Assembly (NCBI GenBank): GCA_936450465.1
Contig: OW388297.1
Location: 62,369,202 to 62,433,201 of the forward strand
Length of the DNA: 64,000 nucleotides
Direction: 5' to 3'
From: Gibbula magus
Taxonomy: Eukaryota > Mollusca > Gastropoda > Trochida > Trochidae
How positions within the stretch are numbered: the stretch's first letter is position 1; every line of letters begins with the position of its first letter. The notes under the pieces are model-generated. The model ran no database searches. It had not been told where the DNA came from and worked only from the letters and a program-made list of their open reading frames with translations. Below are positions 11,768-26,300 of the stretch, piece after piece. Made by a program: the position numbers and the translations under genes.

Positions 11768-14200
11768 TTTATTTGTGAAGTGTACATGTTAGTTTCACCA
11801 GTTTGTACATGGTTGAACCTTGCAAACATTCATGGAGAGACCAAAACAAATGAGCAAACCAAAACCTTGAATAGTATCCATGATGAGTGGGCTTCAATCA
11901 TGTCCCTAACAACTTGCATCTTAAATGAACATAAGATTAAAATAAATAGTTGTATCTGATGTTTGTCAACATCTTGAATTGTCCAGGTGCACAACAATGT
12001 GACGGATACTTCTAGAGAATTAGTGAAGTTGATGCATCAATCAGTGAATCCGCTGTCACCCCTGATTAAGTCGCTAAATAAACCATTTTAATCTGGGTTG
12101 AAAAATAGCAGACATTATTTCAGCAATTGCGACACCCCGAGAAGTTTCCCGGAAATACCCCCTCTTCCCGATGAATCCATCACATGTTCAAGCAGAAGTC
12201 GCTGAATGAAGGTCACAATGAGTGTTGCCACAATTAATCCCTTAAACTAATGGAATGGTTTGACTACTCCTTTCAACAAATCAGATTTCCACAATTTCAT
12301 TTCATGTGTGGTTACAATCACATGACATGAAGCCGGTAAAACTTTACATTCGAGATGCTCTCGTGTATAACAAGGATGTAGTTTCTTTGTTATGTTAAAT
12401 GGTCAATAATAATCAATCACAGGAGCAGAGACATTGCACATGAAGTAGTTCAAACAAAGACAATGTCACCAGAAGCATGTGGTACCCGACACTGTACTAT
12501 AATAGTAAATACTACAGGGAAGCAACAAGCCAAGTTTAGAGGTCTGCCTGCCTGTCTGTCTCCATTGAGGAGTTACTCAGCACTAGCAGAACAAGATGCA
12601 TGCTACAGAGGCAAGGAGCAAATACTTTCTTTTGTACACCTCAACATCATCACTTGGTAAATGCTTCCATGACGAGACTTAACCATGAAACATCAATGAT
12701 AGAGATATTACTATGAAATATTGCTATACCAGTGATTTGTCTCATTGTTTTGGCGAACCATCTAATGAGAGGTTAAATTAATATTGTGTCAGATTTCTTG
12801 ATTAAACATACCTGCTATTAGCAAGAACATCTGCATTACACTGTGCCTATGCCAAACAATCATTGATAGATGGATGTGAACGCCTGATGTCAGAGAAAGA
12901 GTTTCCTCTCATAACCAATGAGAGGTCAAGACACATTACCTTGTTTCTGCTTATGAAAGACCATGCATATTCTCCATGGGCTAAGTAAAAAACACTTGAT
13001 CAATGTCTATTTACAGAATATGAATGTACATGGTAATCTTGATACACAATCACAACAGAACCTTTACAACAAAATTACAATGTGCAATGTTCAGTTTGCT
13101 AGATAGATATATTACAATGTGGAGCCAGAAGGGCGAAGCTGGCTCATCATATACACAACTCCCAGTTTGACCAGGAGGCAAGCAACCTTCCATCCGTCCG
13201 TCCGTCCATCCATCCATCCGTCTATATGCAGAAAGCTGCACATCCACAGCACTAGATGGACAGAAGGACTGACGGTGGCTTATCTACAACATGCACACTT
13301 CTTGTTTATATATTAATATGGAAAGATATATATGTTCTATATATTACATCAAGATTAGCCTATATACACATCACTTTAATGAAAAGTATGCAGAAACTAA
13401 AGAGAAATGTTTGTTCATGTTATTTGTCTGCTCTAGCCAGGTGGGAGTTGAGGCAGGTTGTCAAGTGGCGGTGAAGAGGGAAGGAAGGAGGGAAGGAGGG
13501 AGGGAGGAGGTGAAGAAGGAGAGGAGGTAAGTGAAGAGAAGCACAACCACAGGAGATACTGACACGGACCACATGACCTGCTTGTTCAGTGCACAAATGT
13601 AGCTATGTGTTAAATATTCGCTTGCGAACAGCATTCCTTGCCCCCTGGTCACACAAGAAATAAGCAGAAGAGAAATTTCTTTCATAAAATTATTTGCAAA
13701 ACAGAAAATTTTTAACATGTTAAATGTTGAAACAGTTTTCACTATCATGCTCATAAAGTAGCAAACAAATCTACAATACAAATGTGTTTCATCATGTAAG
13801 AGACTTAGTTATTTTTAAGTGGGCTTCTGTCTAAATTTCATTGTTGTTGAACTCCATTAAACATTGTTAAAACAAATGAAAGTTGATTGAACAAATGAAT
13901 TGTCCCTTCTCTTATTTCACAATGATTGGGAGACATCATGGACCATTTCCATTTCAGCAATAAATACACATCCATACTGAAGATTGTGAAATGGTCACAC
14001 TGCCATTTCAGTGTATTCTTCATAAAAGTTAACTGTTCAAGTTTGTTCCTCTGTAAGTCACCAGACACAATAACTCACTGTTGAACATTTCTTCAAAGTT
14101 CAGAAACAGTAGACCTTCACAAGCCCACGAGATGTAGTAAAGTTTCTGATTGGACCAAAGTCTGATCACATGACAGACAAGCTGTCGACTGATTGGTGTT
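11768..14200 (-). promoter_or_regulatory. Rab5 3' UTR with candidate poly-A signal
   Basis: The 2.4 kb downstream of the Rab5 stop on the minus strand is free of recognised mobile elements, unlike everything around it. It ends at AATAAA (11768-11773 read on the minus strand), followed within about 30-50 bases by a GT-rich stretch TGTGTTTTGTTGTCTGT, a typical cleavage context. The UTR extent is inferred. Short open frames inside it are chance. It contains small microsatellites at 13191-13232 and 13476-13530. Confidence 0.5.
13191..13232. repeat. TCCG/TCCA microsatellite
   Basis: Short run of tetranucleotides (CCATCCGTCCGTCCGTCCAT and on) inside the inferred Rab5 3' UTR. A purine-rich GGAAGGAGGGAAGGAGGGAG run is at 13476-13510. 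Confidence 0.8.
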
Positions 14201-14310
14201 CTACTTGCAGCAGCCTCCCTCTGACTGCGTGCCAGGTTCATTGTTCAACCTCACACCTGGGGCTCTCTGTTGTACTGCTCCTCCCCCTTCGTTCTTGGGC
14301 AACTTCTTCG
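14201..14310 (-). CDS. RAB5: Rab5 coding exon 5 and stop
   Basis: AKKLPKNEG then a variable tail ending GGCCK and TAG at 14201-14203. The dicysteine is the geranylgeranylation site; vertebrate Rab5 proteins end CCSN, so the final residues differ. Confidence 0.95.
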
Positions 14311-17300
14311 CTGAAATCATACAACATACCTTCGGCTTCAGCATTTGAGAGAGAGTTTATTCCCTGTATCAACTTAAATATAATTTAAAAGACAAGTGTT
14401 TAAAGGAATAAATGTATTTTTACCTGTATTAGTATTAAAATGTGGTTATAAATATAGGATTATCCTGTTGTTCAAAACACTGTATTGCACATAATTATTG
14501 TCAGAAGAAGTGATTTAAAGATGAAAACATGAAAATTAAAATCATTTACCGTGGTAAACATATCATTTTCCAACAATGTTCAATACTCACCTATTGCTAA
14601 GAAGATGTCATTTACATTCATAGCAGTCTTCGCTGAAGTTTCCATGAAAAGTAAACTATTTTCTTCTGCATATGCTTGAGCCTCCTAAATCAAAGACAAA
14701 CATATCTTTACTGGTTTCTAGTTTCTTGATTAAAGACAATTGCTGACCCCTGAACAAATAACAATTTGTCAGTATCACCAACTGAGAAATATCAGGGGAA
14801 CTAACAGTTTTGTTTTACACAAGGATGTTGACTAGCAAGACTATGTTTAATGTTATAGAGTTCCTATGTCACTACGACCCAAATCATCCTGAAGCATCAC
14901 GAAAAAGTAATTTTGCACATTTGTGAACATCCATAGACAATTCGTAATCAATTCTCAAAATCTGTAACTGATTCCTATTTGATTCGGCAAAATTCCTCTT
15001 ATTTGTAGCATTCATGAAAACAATTTGTTTCTCAAAAAATATCATGCAGGATCTATGAATTTGGTATTGGATGGGCACCTCATATAACAATAGTTTGGGT
15101 AACATATCAACATGCTCATCCAAGGTAAAAATAGAGCCATGGCTCTGTAGCTCATCAAGTAGTGCATTATTAATTATTTCTAAGGTAAAAACTAACATAT
15201 CAAACAAGTGACGAAGCATGCTAACATAACATACCCCGGCTTCCTGATTAGGTCAAATAAACTTTAAAGTAGTTAAAGTCACATCAGTGAATACAGAATA
15301 ACATAATATATAACAAGTAGTTGTCACTAAGGTGACATGATCCCCCGCCGAAAATTAATACTTCAAAATTTAAAAATAATGTCAAGATCAGCAAAATCGA
15401 CTGTCAAACATGTCGAAAAAGTCAAAGCTCCACTGTGACCTTGACAAAAATGTCAAGGTCATCAAATCTAATCAGCCCTTTGTCTTTCCTAGGAGGTGCA
15501 TTATGTAAGATATGATGGAATTCCGGTGAATGGTTCTTGAGATATCCCGCTGACAACCTTAACATGTACATTAACATGTCGAAAAATTTAAAATTCCACT
15601 GTGACCTTGAGAATAATGTCAAGGTCACCATAATCTAATCAGTCCTTTTGCTTTGTGTAAGATATGATGAATATGCGGTGAATGGTTCTTGAGATATTCT
15701 GCTGACAACCTTTACATGTACATTAACATGTCGAAAAATTCAAAGTTCCGCTGTGACCTTGAAGAAATTGTCAAGGTCACCAAAATCTAATCAGCCCGTC
15801 GTTTTCCCTAGAAGGTGCTTTGTGTAAGAAATGATGCAATTCCAGTGAATGGTTCTTGAGATATCCCGCTGACAAGCTTTACATGTACATTAACGTGTCG
15901 AAAAATTCAAAGTTCCGCTGTGACCTTGAAAATAAGGTCAAGGTCACCAAAATATAATCAGCCCGTCGTCTTTCCTTGGAGAAGCTATGTGTAAAATATG
16001 AAGAGAATCCAGAGAATGGTTAATGAGATATCCCACTGACAAGGGTAAAATAACAAAGTCTTGTTGTGACCTTGAAATGAAGGTCAAGGTCACAAACCTA
16101 TGTAAGAACTTTACTCTTCCCATGATGAACCCATATGCAAAATATGAAAAGAATCCAGTGAATAGTATTTGAGTTATTCCATTTCGTATGGACGTACGGA
16201 CGGACGGACGCAGCCGAATACTATATCCCCTGCTTCGCGCTAAACGCGCGGCGGGGGATAATGAAAGATTAGATGAAAGTGGTGCATACAGTTTCAGAGG
16301 TGTTTTGAATTTTCAAGTGTACTGCTCAAATTATTGTTGATTGGTGTGGACCAAATAAACAAAATTGATACCTTAGGAGCACGGTACCTCCCCTTTTGGG
16401 TGCAGTAATTGAGAAGTCTTCGAAAATGTCAAAATTTTACAAACATGTCAGACAATGCTCAATGCAGTGGGTCTGGGGGAAAAGTTGAAAATGTGAAAAC
16501 GCCAGATGGACAACAGAACATCTGGATTTTAAAAAGCATATCCACATGAAATGGAGGCAAAAAAACAATAAGCTTCCAGACCGGTTAGTCAAAAGCCAAG
16601 AGATATTCATAAGGAAAGAAGAAATACTTCATACCTCGTACTCTACCATTCGTTTGTTGGCGAGATCTGCCTTGTTCCCTGCAAGCGCTATCACAATGTT
16701 TGGACTTGCTTGTCTCTGCAATTCCTTTACCCACGTCTTCGCCCTACCAAATGTGTCCTAGAATACATAAAACAATTCATAGCATCATTCATTGTTGTCT
16801 CCCTTAATCGTTTTGAGATTTGGCAATTTTGAATACAGTGAAAACACGTTTAGTCGGATCAAATTTATCAAACAAACACTCTGTTACTTTATATAAGTGA
16901 CTCTATAGAACAGATTTCTGGATTTGGACGGTTAATTTTACCAATCAACTGGTAAAACAACACAAATATTATTCATATACCTAAACCTTGCGTGAAATCA
17001 CTGAAGTGAGCCATGAAAAACGTGTTTGTTTTGACAGTGATAAGTTCAATGCTAATCCACATTGACCTCTACTGTAAAGTTGCCTATGGAGTCAAAGAAA
17101 TACAAGTGTAGCATGTTGCAATTGGTATCAGTTGTGGTGAATGATTAGTACTTTCTGAGTATTATTAACCTGTATTTCAAATCAACCACAGATAGCCAGT
17201 TAAGCATCTAAACTTTAGTGGTATGTAGTGACAGCCAAGGAAAAGAGATCCAAATTCCAAGGTAAGTTTAAACTTCTATTTGGGAATAAAGAGAATGTGT

Positions 17301-20300
17301 GTCTACTTCAGAACCACTAGACTAGACCACTACTACTAGAACCACATATCCAGCCGGACAACTGCTCATGCCATAAGCCCATTTAGCCTTTCAGACCCGA
17401 TGAGCTCAAAATAGAGCCATGGGCTCTGTAGCTCATCAGGGTTAATATTGTTTAATGATGAAGACTGAACAAGATTTTTAGGTCATGGCCTATATGAATT
17501 TTTATTTATGAAATGAAATGAAAACTTTGTAAGCAACGAAAGTGAGATTCGAACCCTGGACCTCTATATCGTCAAAACACACCTCTACCAATTGAGCTAC
17601 CGGGGATCCATACGGATAAGTGTTCATTCTGATGTGTCATGGTTGTATTGATATTTTTTCTAGTATTATATATACATATGTATGTATAGTAGAGCTGCAA
17701 CGATACATTCGTATATTCGGTGAACCGAACCGTGGCAGTGTGTGAATCGTGAATCGTATTCGTTACAATGAAAACCGAATATTTTCGATTTTTTAAATTT
17801 TTGTTACTATTCACAATAACGTAATTATTATGCAAGAATTTTGTATTTAATCTGAATAAAAATACGTTTTTATTTATGTTCACAAAGTGTTTTATGCGTG
17901 AATTATATTTCACATCGTCTCAACCTGTCAACAGGAAGTAATGCGAGATCTATGTTCCATCTCGTTGTTATAAAAATCGATACCTTGCTCGTCAAAGTAA
18001 ACATCACGAGAGTCAAAATGAATGAAAACATTATTCAATACGGCAACACACAAACGATATGTTTATTTTATTTGTTGATTAACTGTTGTAATTTGTCTTT
18101 CAACGTCAACAAGTTAAAATAAAAATCTTCGCTCCCGGAACGAGCATAAATAAATGTAAACTTCGATGACCCCATTATGGCTTAGCCAATCGCTGGCGTG
18201 GAAAAGACTGGCTCGACCAATGGAAAGGCCAGAAAGGTTTCGTGGGGATTTTTCATCCAGCCCTTATCGAAGCTATTCAACGAGAATTCGTAAACAATTG
18301 GAGAGTATTTTGTACACCTATTGTAACATTTTACGTCAGTTTAATGTAATTGTTCCAGGAAATGAACTATTTAGGCTTGGAAAGATATCAAGACACGAAA
18401 ATAACATCGTTTTTAATGTTGATAGTTGACACAACTCACAAGCTGAACTTAATTTGTTGCTATTTTTATCTCTTATCATATTCGTGAATAATTATTCGTA
18501 TTCGCTACCCCATATTCGTGATACGTATCGTATTCGCCTGGTAATGTATTCGTTGCAGCTCTAATGTATAGGTACCAATTTATGTCTACTTTGTGTAAGA
18601 AATGAAGGATTAAGTTAAAAACCTCCCTTTGCTATCAGTCAGGAGTGTATTGGGAATATTTCACTGACATATTTTGGTCATTATGTCGTATAAATCAACA
18701 AAATACCACTTTAAAGGCATACATAAAATTATTTTATAAATAGAGTGTTCCGCGGGAGTGAAAGCCAAATAATGACCCGATTGCCTCACGTTATGTCAAT
18801 CAGTCATTATTTACTACTTACTTATTTTTAACACATATGGATCATAAACTGTTTTAGGCATGTTCCTGAAACTAAGACTAGCCTGATACTTTCTAAATAA
18901 ACTTTAATGTTTGACACACTTTGTATTGAAATATTTTCTGCTTTTAAGAACCATAATCTATGTAATTGGTACTTTTTACAACATTTATGTATAATGTTGT
19001 CTACAGCTGGACAGATATACTTACTTGGTTTGTAATATCATAGACGACAATGGCTGCCTGAGCCCCTCTGTAGTACATGGGAGCTAGACTGTGGTAGCGC
19101 TCCTGACCCGCAGTGTCCCAGATTTCAAACTTCACTGTTGTGTCATCTAAACATACTGTCTGGGTCAAAAATGCAGCTGAAATGAAATAAAATATACATT
19201 AATGTTGCTTCCCAAAATGCACTTGAAAACGTGTTACACATACATATATATATATAACAAAATTCAGTTCAAACTTGTCCAACCCTCAGTTCTTAATAGA
19301 AACGAAGAAATCACGATTTATTCATAATTCACAAGCATTCTTTCGACCATCATGGGTCTCATCAGGTGAATGACTATATAGATATATATTACAATCATGA
19401 GGGGCTTGTTTCAAATGAAATTTAACTCTAGAATAATTTTCCTGTTTCATCAAAACAGCATTTAAATTCACAGATTGTGGACTCTTAATGATTCCCCAAA
19501 CATCACATCATTCGACTTATAATCAAACAAAAGTGAGCTGAGAGAAAAGAACTACCAAAGTTTGTCCTATTAGTGCATAAACTATTAACTAAATAACTAA
19601 ACAAGTGTTTGCCACTAACATGGCAATGTCCCCCGCCGGTAACATTGAGTTTAAAAGACACATCATTTGGTCAAAATGAGCTACTTCATATATTGCATTA
19701 CTGGTAAAAAGTGTCATGATGATTAGCAAATTTGATTACTTTGGGTGCCCGGTTTCATGAGATATTGGTTAACAAGTGGTCAAAGTGTCCTGGTCACATG
19801 GAAAACAAAACCGACTGGTGTCTGCGTCATCCCCCAATGGCTACTGACACCAAATTTGAAAACATTGGGTCTATCCGGTCATGATATCACCTTAACAAGA
19901 GTTCGAAAAGTAGTAAAAGTGTCCCGGTGACCTTGGAAATAAGGTCAAGGTCATTAAAAATCGACTGGTGTCTGCGTCTTACCACAATGTAGGCTGACAC
20001 CAAATTTAAAGACTGTGGATGCAAAGCTTCATGAGATATCGCGTAAACAAGAAATATGACGTATGTACGGACGGACGCTGAATACATAGTCCCCCGTTCT
20101 GCGTTGCGGCGGGGAACAATAAGAAGATATGATCAGTCAAGTCATGATCAGCTAGGCATTAATGCCCTTAAGCCACACACCAAATTTGGTTGTCCTATCT
20201 TAAATAGTTTGAGAAAAGCTGTCCCCTTTGGAAATACCATGAACCGAGTCAAAAAATATACGGAGGGAACTAACTCTGCAAAAAATAATTGCGTGCTTCT

Positions 20301-23300
20301 CATTTTCACATTCCATCAAAGGTGTTAATGCCCTCAAGCCACTCACCAAATTTGGTAGTCCTATCTTAAATAGTTTCTGAGAAAAGCTCACCCCTTTATC
20401 ACGGACAGACAGACTGATTGAGCTCAAACCCATTTTCCCCTTCCACTCCATCGCGGGGATAATAATAACCATTTTAAACAATTCATTAATGCTAATATTG
20501 TAGGTGCAATATTTGAGTGATAAGCATCTGATTTAATGGTCATGGTGTACTGGTATACAGATAGATGGGCTCAACTGGGAATGTATTATAAGACTAGATT
20601 AGCGTTTGCGGGACACCGCAAAAGCAGAGCAGCTCCGAAACTTAGGGTCTCGCCTTTCCCTGTTCCGCCTTCTCGTCAGCATCAATAAAATGGGAATTCT
20701 TTTTAACAAAAGTTTGTTCATTATTCGAGTTATTACTAATCATCACTGGGGTCACTTTTCACAAGTTTGTTCTTAAAACCTATTTCTTCTTTCAAAATTT
20801 GATCAAAGGATTAACGTGGCCTTAACCAATATCTCATGACCTTGACCTTTGACCTTCAAGGTCACACCATCAATGATCACTTTTCATCGCGTATAATAAT
20901 CATGCAATGACTCAAAGTGTTCATAGTTAAAATATGACATATTAACAAAAGCATGCTTAAGTTTCGACCTCACTGTGACCTTGACCTTTGACAGATTTTA
21001 GCAAAAACGTTTTCAAATCTTGGTCTTTCTCCATAGTTCATATATACCAAATAAGACCCTAATAGCACCAAAAAACTTTGAAGTTATCATGTTTACAAGT
21101 ATTGTTGTATTGATTTCAGAACTCATGACCTTGACCTTTGACCTTGAATGTGAACATGTCAAAATCATTCACCAGGTGTATAAGAAAGAAATTAAGCTGA
21201 GGTGTTAATATCTTCATGGAAAAAAGTTACTTAGTGACCAGTCAGTCAGTCAGTCAGTTAGTCAGCATTAGGGCTGTAGCGATTCATCGATACCTACGAT
21301 ACAATCGTAGCTTGGGAAATCGTGATTATTGAATCGTGAGCTTCCTGTATCGTGATACACTAAAAATAGATTTCACTTACTTAAAAATGAAAAGAAAAAC
21401 TAAGTGAACACTAGAGCTGCAACGATACATTCGTATATTCGGTGAATCGAACCGTGGCAGTGTGTGAATCGAATTTTATATTCGTTACAGTGAAAACCGA
21501 ATATTTTCAATTTTTATTTATTTTGTTTACTATTAACAATAATATAATTATTGTGCACGAATTTTGTATTGAATCTGAATAAAAATACGTTTTATTTACG
21601 TTCACAAAGTGTTTTATGCGTGTGTTATATTTCAAATCGTCTCAACCTGTCAACAGGCTGTCAACAGGAAGTTATGAAAGATCTATGTTCCATGTCGTTG
21701 TTATAAAAATCGATATTGCTGGTCAAAGTAAACATCACGAGAGTCAAAATTAATGAAAATATTATTGAATACGGCAACACACAAATGTTATGTTTATTTT
21801 ATTTGTTGATTTACTGTTGTAATTTGTCTCTCAACGTCAACGAGTTAAAATAAAAATCTTCGCTCCCGGAACGAGCATAAATAAATGTAAACTCCATATT
21901 TGGATGACCCCATTATGGCTTAGCCAATCGCTGGCGTGGGAAAGACTGGCTCGACCAATGGAAAGGCCAGAAAGGTTTCGCGGGGATTTTTCATCCAGCC
22001 CTTATCGATGCTATTCAACGAGAATTCGTAAACAATTGGTGAGTATTTTGTACAATTATTGTAAAATTTTACGTCAATTAATGTAGTTGTGACAGGAAAT
22101 GAACTATTTTGACTTGGAAAGATACCAAGAACTGAAAATAACATCGTTTTTAACGTTAATAGTTGACACAACTCACAAGCTGAACTTAAATTTTTACTAT
22201 TTTTATCTGTTACCGTAGTAAACCACTTTCGATCGATTTTTCACATATAATCTATACGACTTTTATTTTGCTCATATCTAAAGGTTTATTAGCGACCTAA
22301 AAGTTACCAAACACTTCCTACTGACAGAAAAATAGAAGTAATGTGAAAAAAACAAATATTTGATCTGTCATTGAAAATATTTTCTTCAATGTTGACCTTG
22401 ACTACCCTTCCACATAGACACAATTAGACTAATAGGCTACTTGTCAATGACGTTTTATTTTTTCATCTTTTTTTGACAGACAATCAATACTTATCACAGA
22501 TACATTTTTATAAATAATATAATAGCATAATAAATAATTAAATATATATAAATTATATAATATATAAATATATAATAAAAATAATATTTATTGGAATCTG
22601 AATTTGAATCTGTTATATTATTTAATGCATCGCCCTTGATAAACATTTTATTATTATTATTTTTATTAAAAAGCAAAAACAACATTAACAAGCCAAATGT
22701 TTTGCCTTGTTTGACAAAAAAGGGAAAATGACAAAAATTGTAAGCTCATTAACATTTATCATTTTATGGTTATTATTGAGTAAGTTATTTTGAATAATTG
22801 GGAAAAAAACGATTTAATTATGGGAAATATGTTTTGCAGGTATGGATGAACAGAAAACTATTGTAAACCCTCCTGCCAAATTTAAGAGTGCAGTATGGAA
22901 GTACTTTGGATTTCCCAAAGCTGATGGGAAAACAGCAGAAGACATAACAATATGTAGATTGTGCGAGCACACAATTAAGTAAGTAAACACTAAACAGCTA
23001 TCTGATTTAATAAATGATATATATTTTTTATTATTATTTTAATAATATTCTTACCTTTTTTTCAGATAGATTTTATTTATTTTAGAGTATATTTATTTTA
23101 TTACAAGTTTTGTTTTTATAAATGAAGGGTCATTTGATTTTCCTCATACAAGTAATAAAAGCTTTTATTATATTTTCCTTTGGCTGTTGAATGTTAATGC
23201 TTTACTCAGCATAATATACTGAACTACTGATTGAACAATTTCAAATAATCTTTACAGGTACACTTGCAAGAATACATCAAATATGGCTGTGCACCTCAAG

Positions 23301-26300
23301 AGGAAACACTCAATTTCAATAACAGCAATAGCGTCGTCGTCCTCTACTCAAGATCAGCAAGCTACTCTGACCACAACTCCTGGGAAACCTCCATCTTCTT
23401 CCTCAAATAACCAGATGAGCATCCAGCAATCCTTTATGACAAAGCTTGCTCCTGGAAGTACAAGGGCCCAACTGATCACCCGTAATCTTGCCTTATTCAT
23501 TGCAACAGATCTTAGGCCATTCTCAATTGTGCAAAGCAAAGCCTTTAAACAACTTCTGCATTCCTTGGAACCAAAGTATGAGTTGCCGTCAAGGACCACC
23601 ATCGCAGAGAAAGTTGTACCAAAACTGTATGCAGACGTGAGGCAGCAAATTGAGGCGGACATCAAGAGAGCACAGACTGTCTGCATAACGGCCGATGGCT
23701 GGACATCAAGGGCTACAGAGAGTTATGTGACCATCACAGCTCATTATCTTGACCATAAATGGGTGATGCAAAACAAGGTCCTTCAGACTCGCCCCCTTCA
23801 TGAGTCACACACAGGATTGAACATTGCTCAGGTTTTGACAGAGGCTATCAATGAGTGGCACCTCAGTCGACCACACGGACTGCAACCTTTGACATCTGAT
23901 AGTGCAGCGAACATGCTTCTGGCGGGGAAAATTGCTGATTTCAATCCACATATACAGTGCTTTGCTCATATCATCAATTTGGCAGCCCAGAGAGCCCTGA
24001 AGTTAAACGATGTGCAAAGGCTGCTTGGTAGAGTCAGGAAAGTGGTGGCGTTCTTCCACAAGAGCTCAACAGCTAATCATCAACTGAAGCTAAAACAGGG
24101 TCTTCTGCAACTGCCACAACACAAGCTATTAATAGAAGTGAAGACGAGGTGGAACAGTGCGTACCAAATGCTTGAGCGATATCTGGAACAACAAGCTGCA
24201 ATAATGGCCACACTCATGTCTCCAGAGATACCCAAGAAAGACAAGGACTTGGACACACTGTCAGCATCGGACATCACTACTGCTGAGTATCTGGTGAAGA
24301 CACTCGAGCCACTGAAAACCGTCACGACTGTGTTATGCGATGCAAGTATGCCTACTCTCTCCATGGTACAACCGACTCTTGTTCATCTGAAGTTGTCAAT
24401 GCGGCCTTTGGAGACTGACCCAACCACTGTCCGCCATGCGAAGGCTGCCGTCTTGAGTGATCTGGAGTCAAGATATGCAGATCCTGAATTGAGAACACTG
24501 ATGCTTCAGGCCAGTGCCATTGATCCAAGATTCAAGGCTTTACCTTTTATTGAAGAAGCAGAGAAGCTGGAGGTCCTCACATCTCTAGTCACACTTGCCG
24601 AATCTCTTGATCGTAGCTGCACACTGGTTAGTAATATTCCAGCTTTCCAATGTCATGTTTTCATGGAAAAGTTTTCAGTGCTCATTGTTTAGACTGCAGA
24701 CAAGTTTTGGTATATGATAGTTAAATAAACGCTTACAGAAATGTCAATCAAAATTTGAATTGTATGATTGTATGAATCAGTATGATTGGAAGTTTTGATA
24801 ATTACAGTTCCATTTGTTATACTTATTGCAGCTGAAACCTTTTGTTAAATGTTCCATCATTTTGTTACAGCATACAGAGGTGAAGTCAGAGCCAGGCCAG
24901 GAGACAGCAGTTCCAGAGCTACCGAACCTACCAGACCTGCCCACGGAACAAGTTCAGCCTAAACAGGAAGAAGAACCAGCTGCCAAGAAGTCTGCAATGG
25001 AGTCATTATTTGGTGACGTATTTGTGGTGTCCCATCAGCCAGCAACTAAAACCAAAATGGAGATCATCGAGGATGAACTTAGAGTCTACAAGGCAATGGA
25101 TTCGTTAGACATCAACGCATCTCCACTGGCATGGTGGGAATGCAATCAGTTCCAACTGCCACATTTAGCCAGAGTGGCCAAGCATTTTCTTTGCATTCCT
25201 GCCACTAGCGTACCTAGTGAAAGAGTATTCAGCACTGCTGGAGATATTGTGACAGCCCAAAGAGCTTCACTTTTGCCTGAGAATGTGGACACTCTGGTAT
25301 TTCTAAAAAAAAATGTACACTTGTGAGTTAGTAACATGCTGTACCCACTAACCCACTACCCATGTGCCAAATTATCATGTCCCCAGTTCATTGTTTATTT
25401 TACATTGTTATTTTGAAAGTCAAAATGAATAAAAAGTAACTCAGAGTACCTGATTTTTAGTGTTTTCAATTTTTTATTTTTCCATTCGTATTCGTGAATG
25501 ATTATTCGTATTCGCTACCCCATATTCGTGATACGTATCGTATTCGCCTGGTAGTGTATTCGTTGCAGCTCTAGTGAACACTATAAAACCAGCTAGTGTT
25601 GTGCAGTAACAGTAACTACAGTAAGCATGACGCAATCTGATTCATAAATAACTGTTTTTAGAAGAAGAAAAACTGTTTTAATCTTCGATTTTCGATCATC
25701 TCATAAGACAAATTTCCATCATCTTGAAAATATCACAAAATATGCATGAAGTTATACTATAAAGAATGTATCGTGATACATTCTGTATCGCCTGTCTGTA
25801 TCGTGATACATATCGTATCGTGATATTTACCATGATACTCAGCCCTAGTCAGAATGACCATATCTCGTGACCTTGACCTTTAAAATTCAAGGTCACACAA
25901 TCAGTGATCACTTTTCATTGTGTATCACAATCATGTAATGATTCAAAGTGTTAATAGTTGAAATAAGACATTTTCGCAAAAGCATGCTTAAGTTGTGACC
26001 TCGCTATGACCTTGACCTTTGACGGATGTTAGCGAAAACCTTTTCAAATCTTGGCCTTTCTCCATAGTTGATTTTTACCAAATAAGAGCCTGATAGCACA
26101 AATATTTTTCAAGTTATCGTGTTTACAAGGATTGTTTTAGCAATTTCAGAACTTGTGACCTTGACCTTTGACCTTGAATATGAACATGTCAAAAGAATTC
26201 CCCAGGGGCATAAGTAAGAAGTTATGTATATGAGGTGTTGATACCTCCTTGGAAAGAAGTTATTTAGTGATTTCAGAACTGGTGACCATGACCCTATCTC

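Larger units (their letters stand above)
21412..25573 (+). mobile_element. autonomous hAT transposon, 4.16 kb, apparently intact
   Basis: Perfect 8-bp target duplication GTGAACAC at 21404-21411 and 25574-25581. Terminal inverted repeats TAGAGCTGCAACGA and TCGTTGCAGCTCTA (one base offset). Encodes a complete transposase in three exons. The 5' 0.8 kb contains CCAAT-type boxes in both orientations (AGCCAATCG, GACCAATGG near 21920-21960) and is a likely promoter. Subterminal ATTCGTATTCG motifs recur at both ends. It lies in Rab5 intron 1, antisense to Rab5. The perfect duplication and open frames indicate a recent insertion. Confidence 0.95.
21269..25847. mobile_element. older hAT-type MITE, split by a younger hAT
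   Basis: Ends TAGGGCTGTAGCGATTCATC and ...GATACTCAGCCCTA are inverted over the outer 8 bp. Flanks are an 8-bp duplication with one mismatch (GTCAGCAT 21261-21268, GTCAGAAT 25848-25855). Interior is rich in ATCGTGATAC motifs. Without the inner element it would be about 0.4 kb. It inserted between two family D units. Confidence 0.8.

Noticed and set aside
18166..18429. Conserved 87-codon frame ([12 protein letters not shown]...) also present at 21904-22086
   Set aside because: It is the shared 5' non-coding region of the two hAT copies; the second copy has an early stop, so conservation reflects common origin rather than coding.
24627..24692. hAT transposase ending at 24692 without the last exon
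   Set aside because: Would lose the dimerisation domain and E619; a good donor (GTTAGT) and acceptor (TTTGTTACAG) in matching phase give the full protein.
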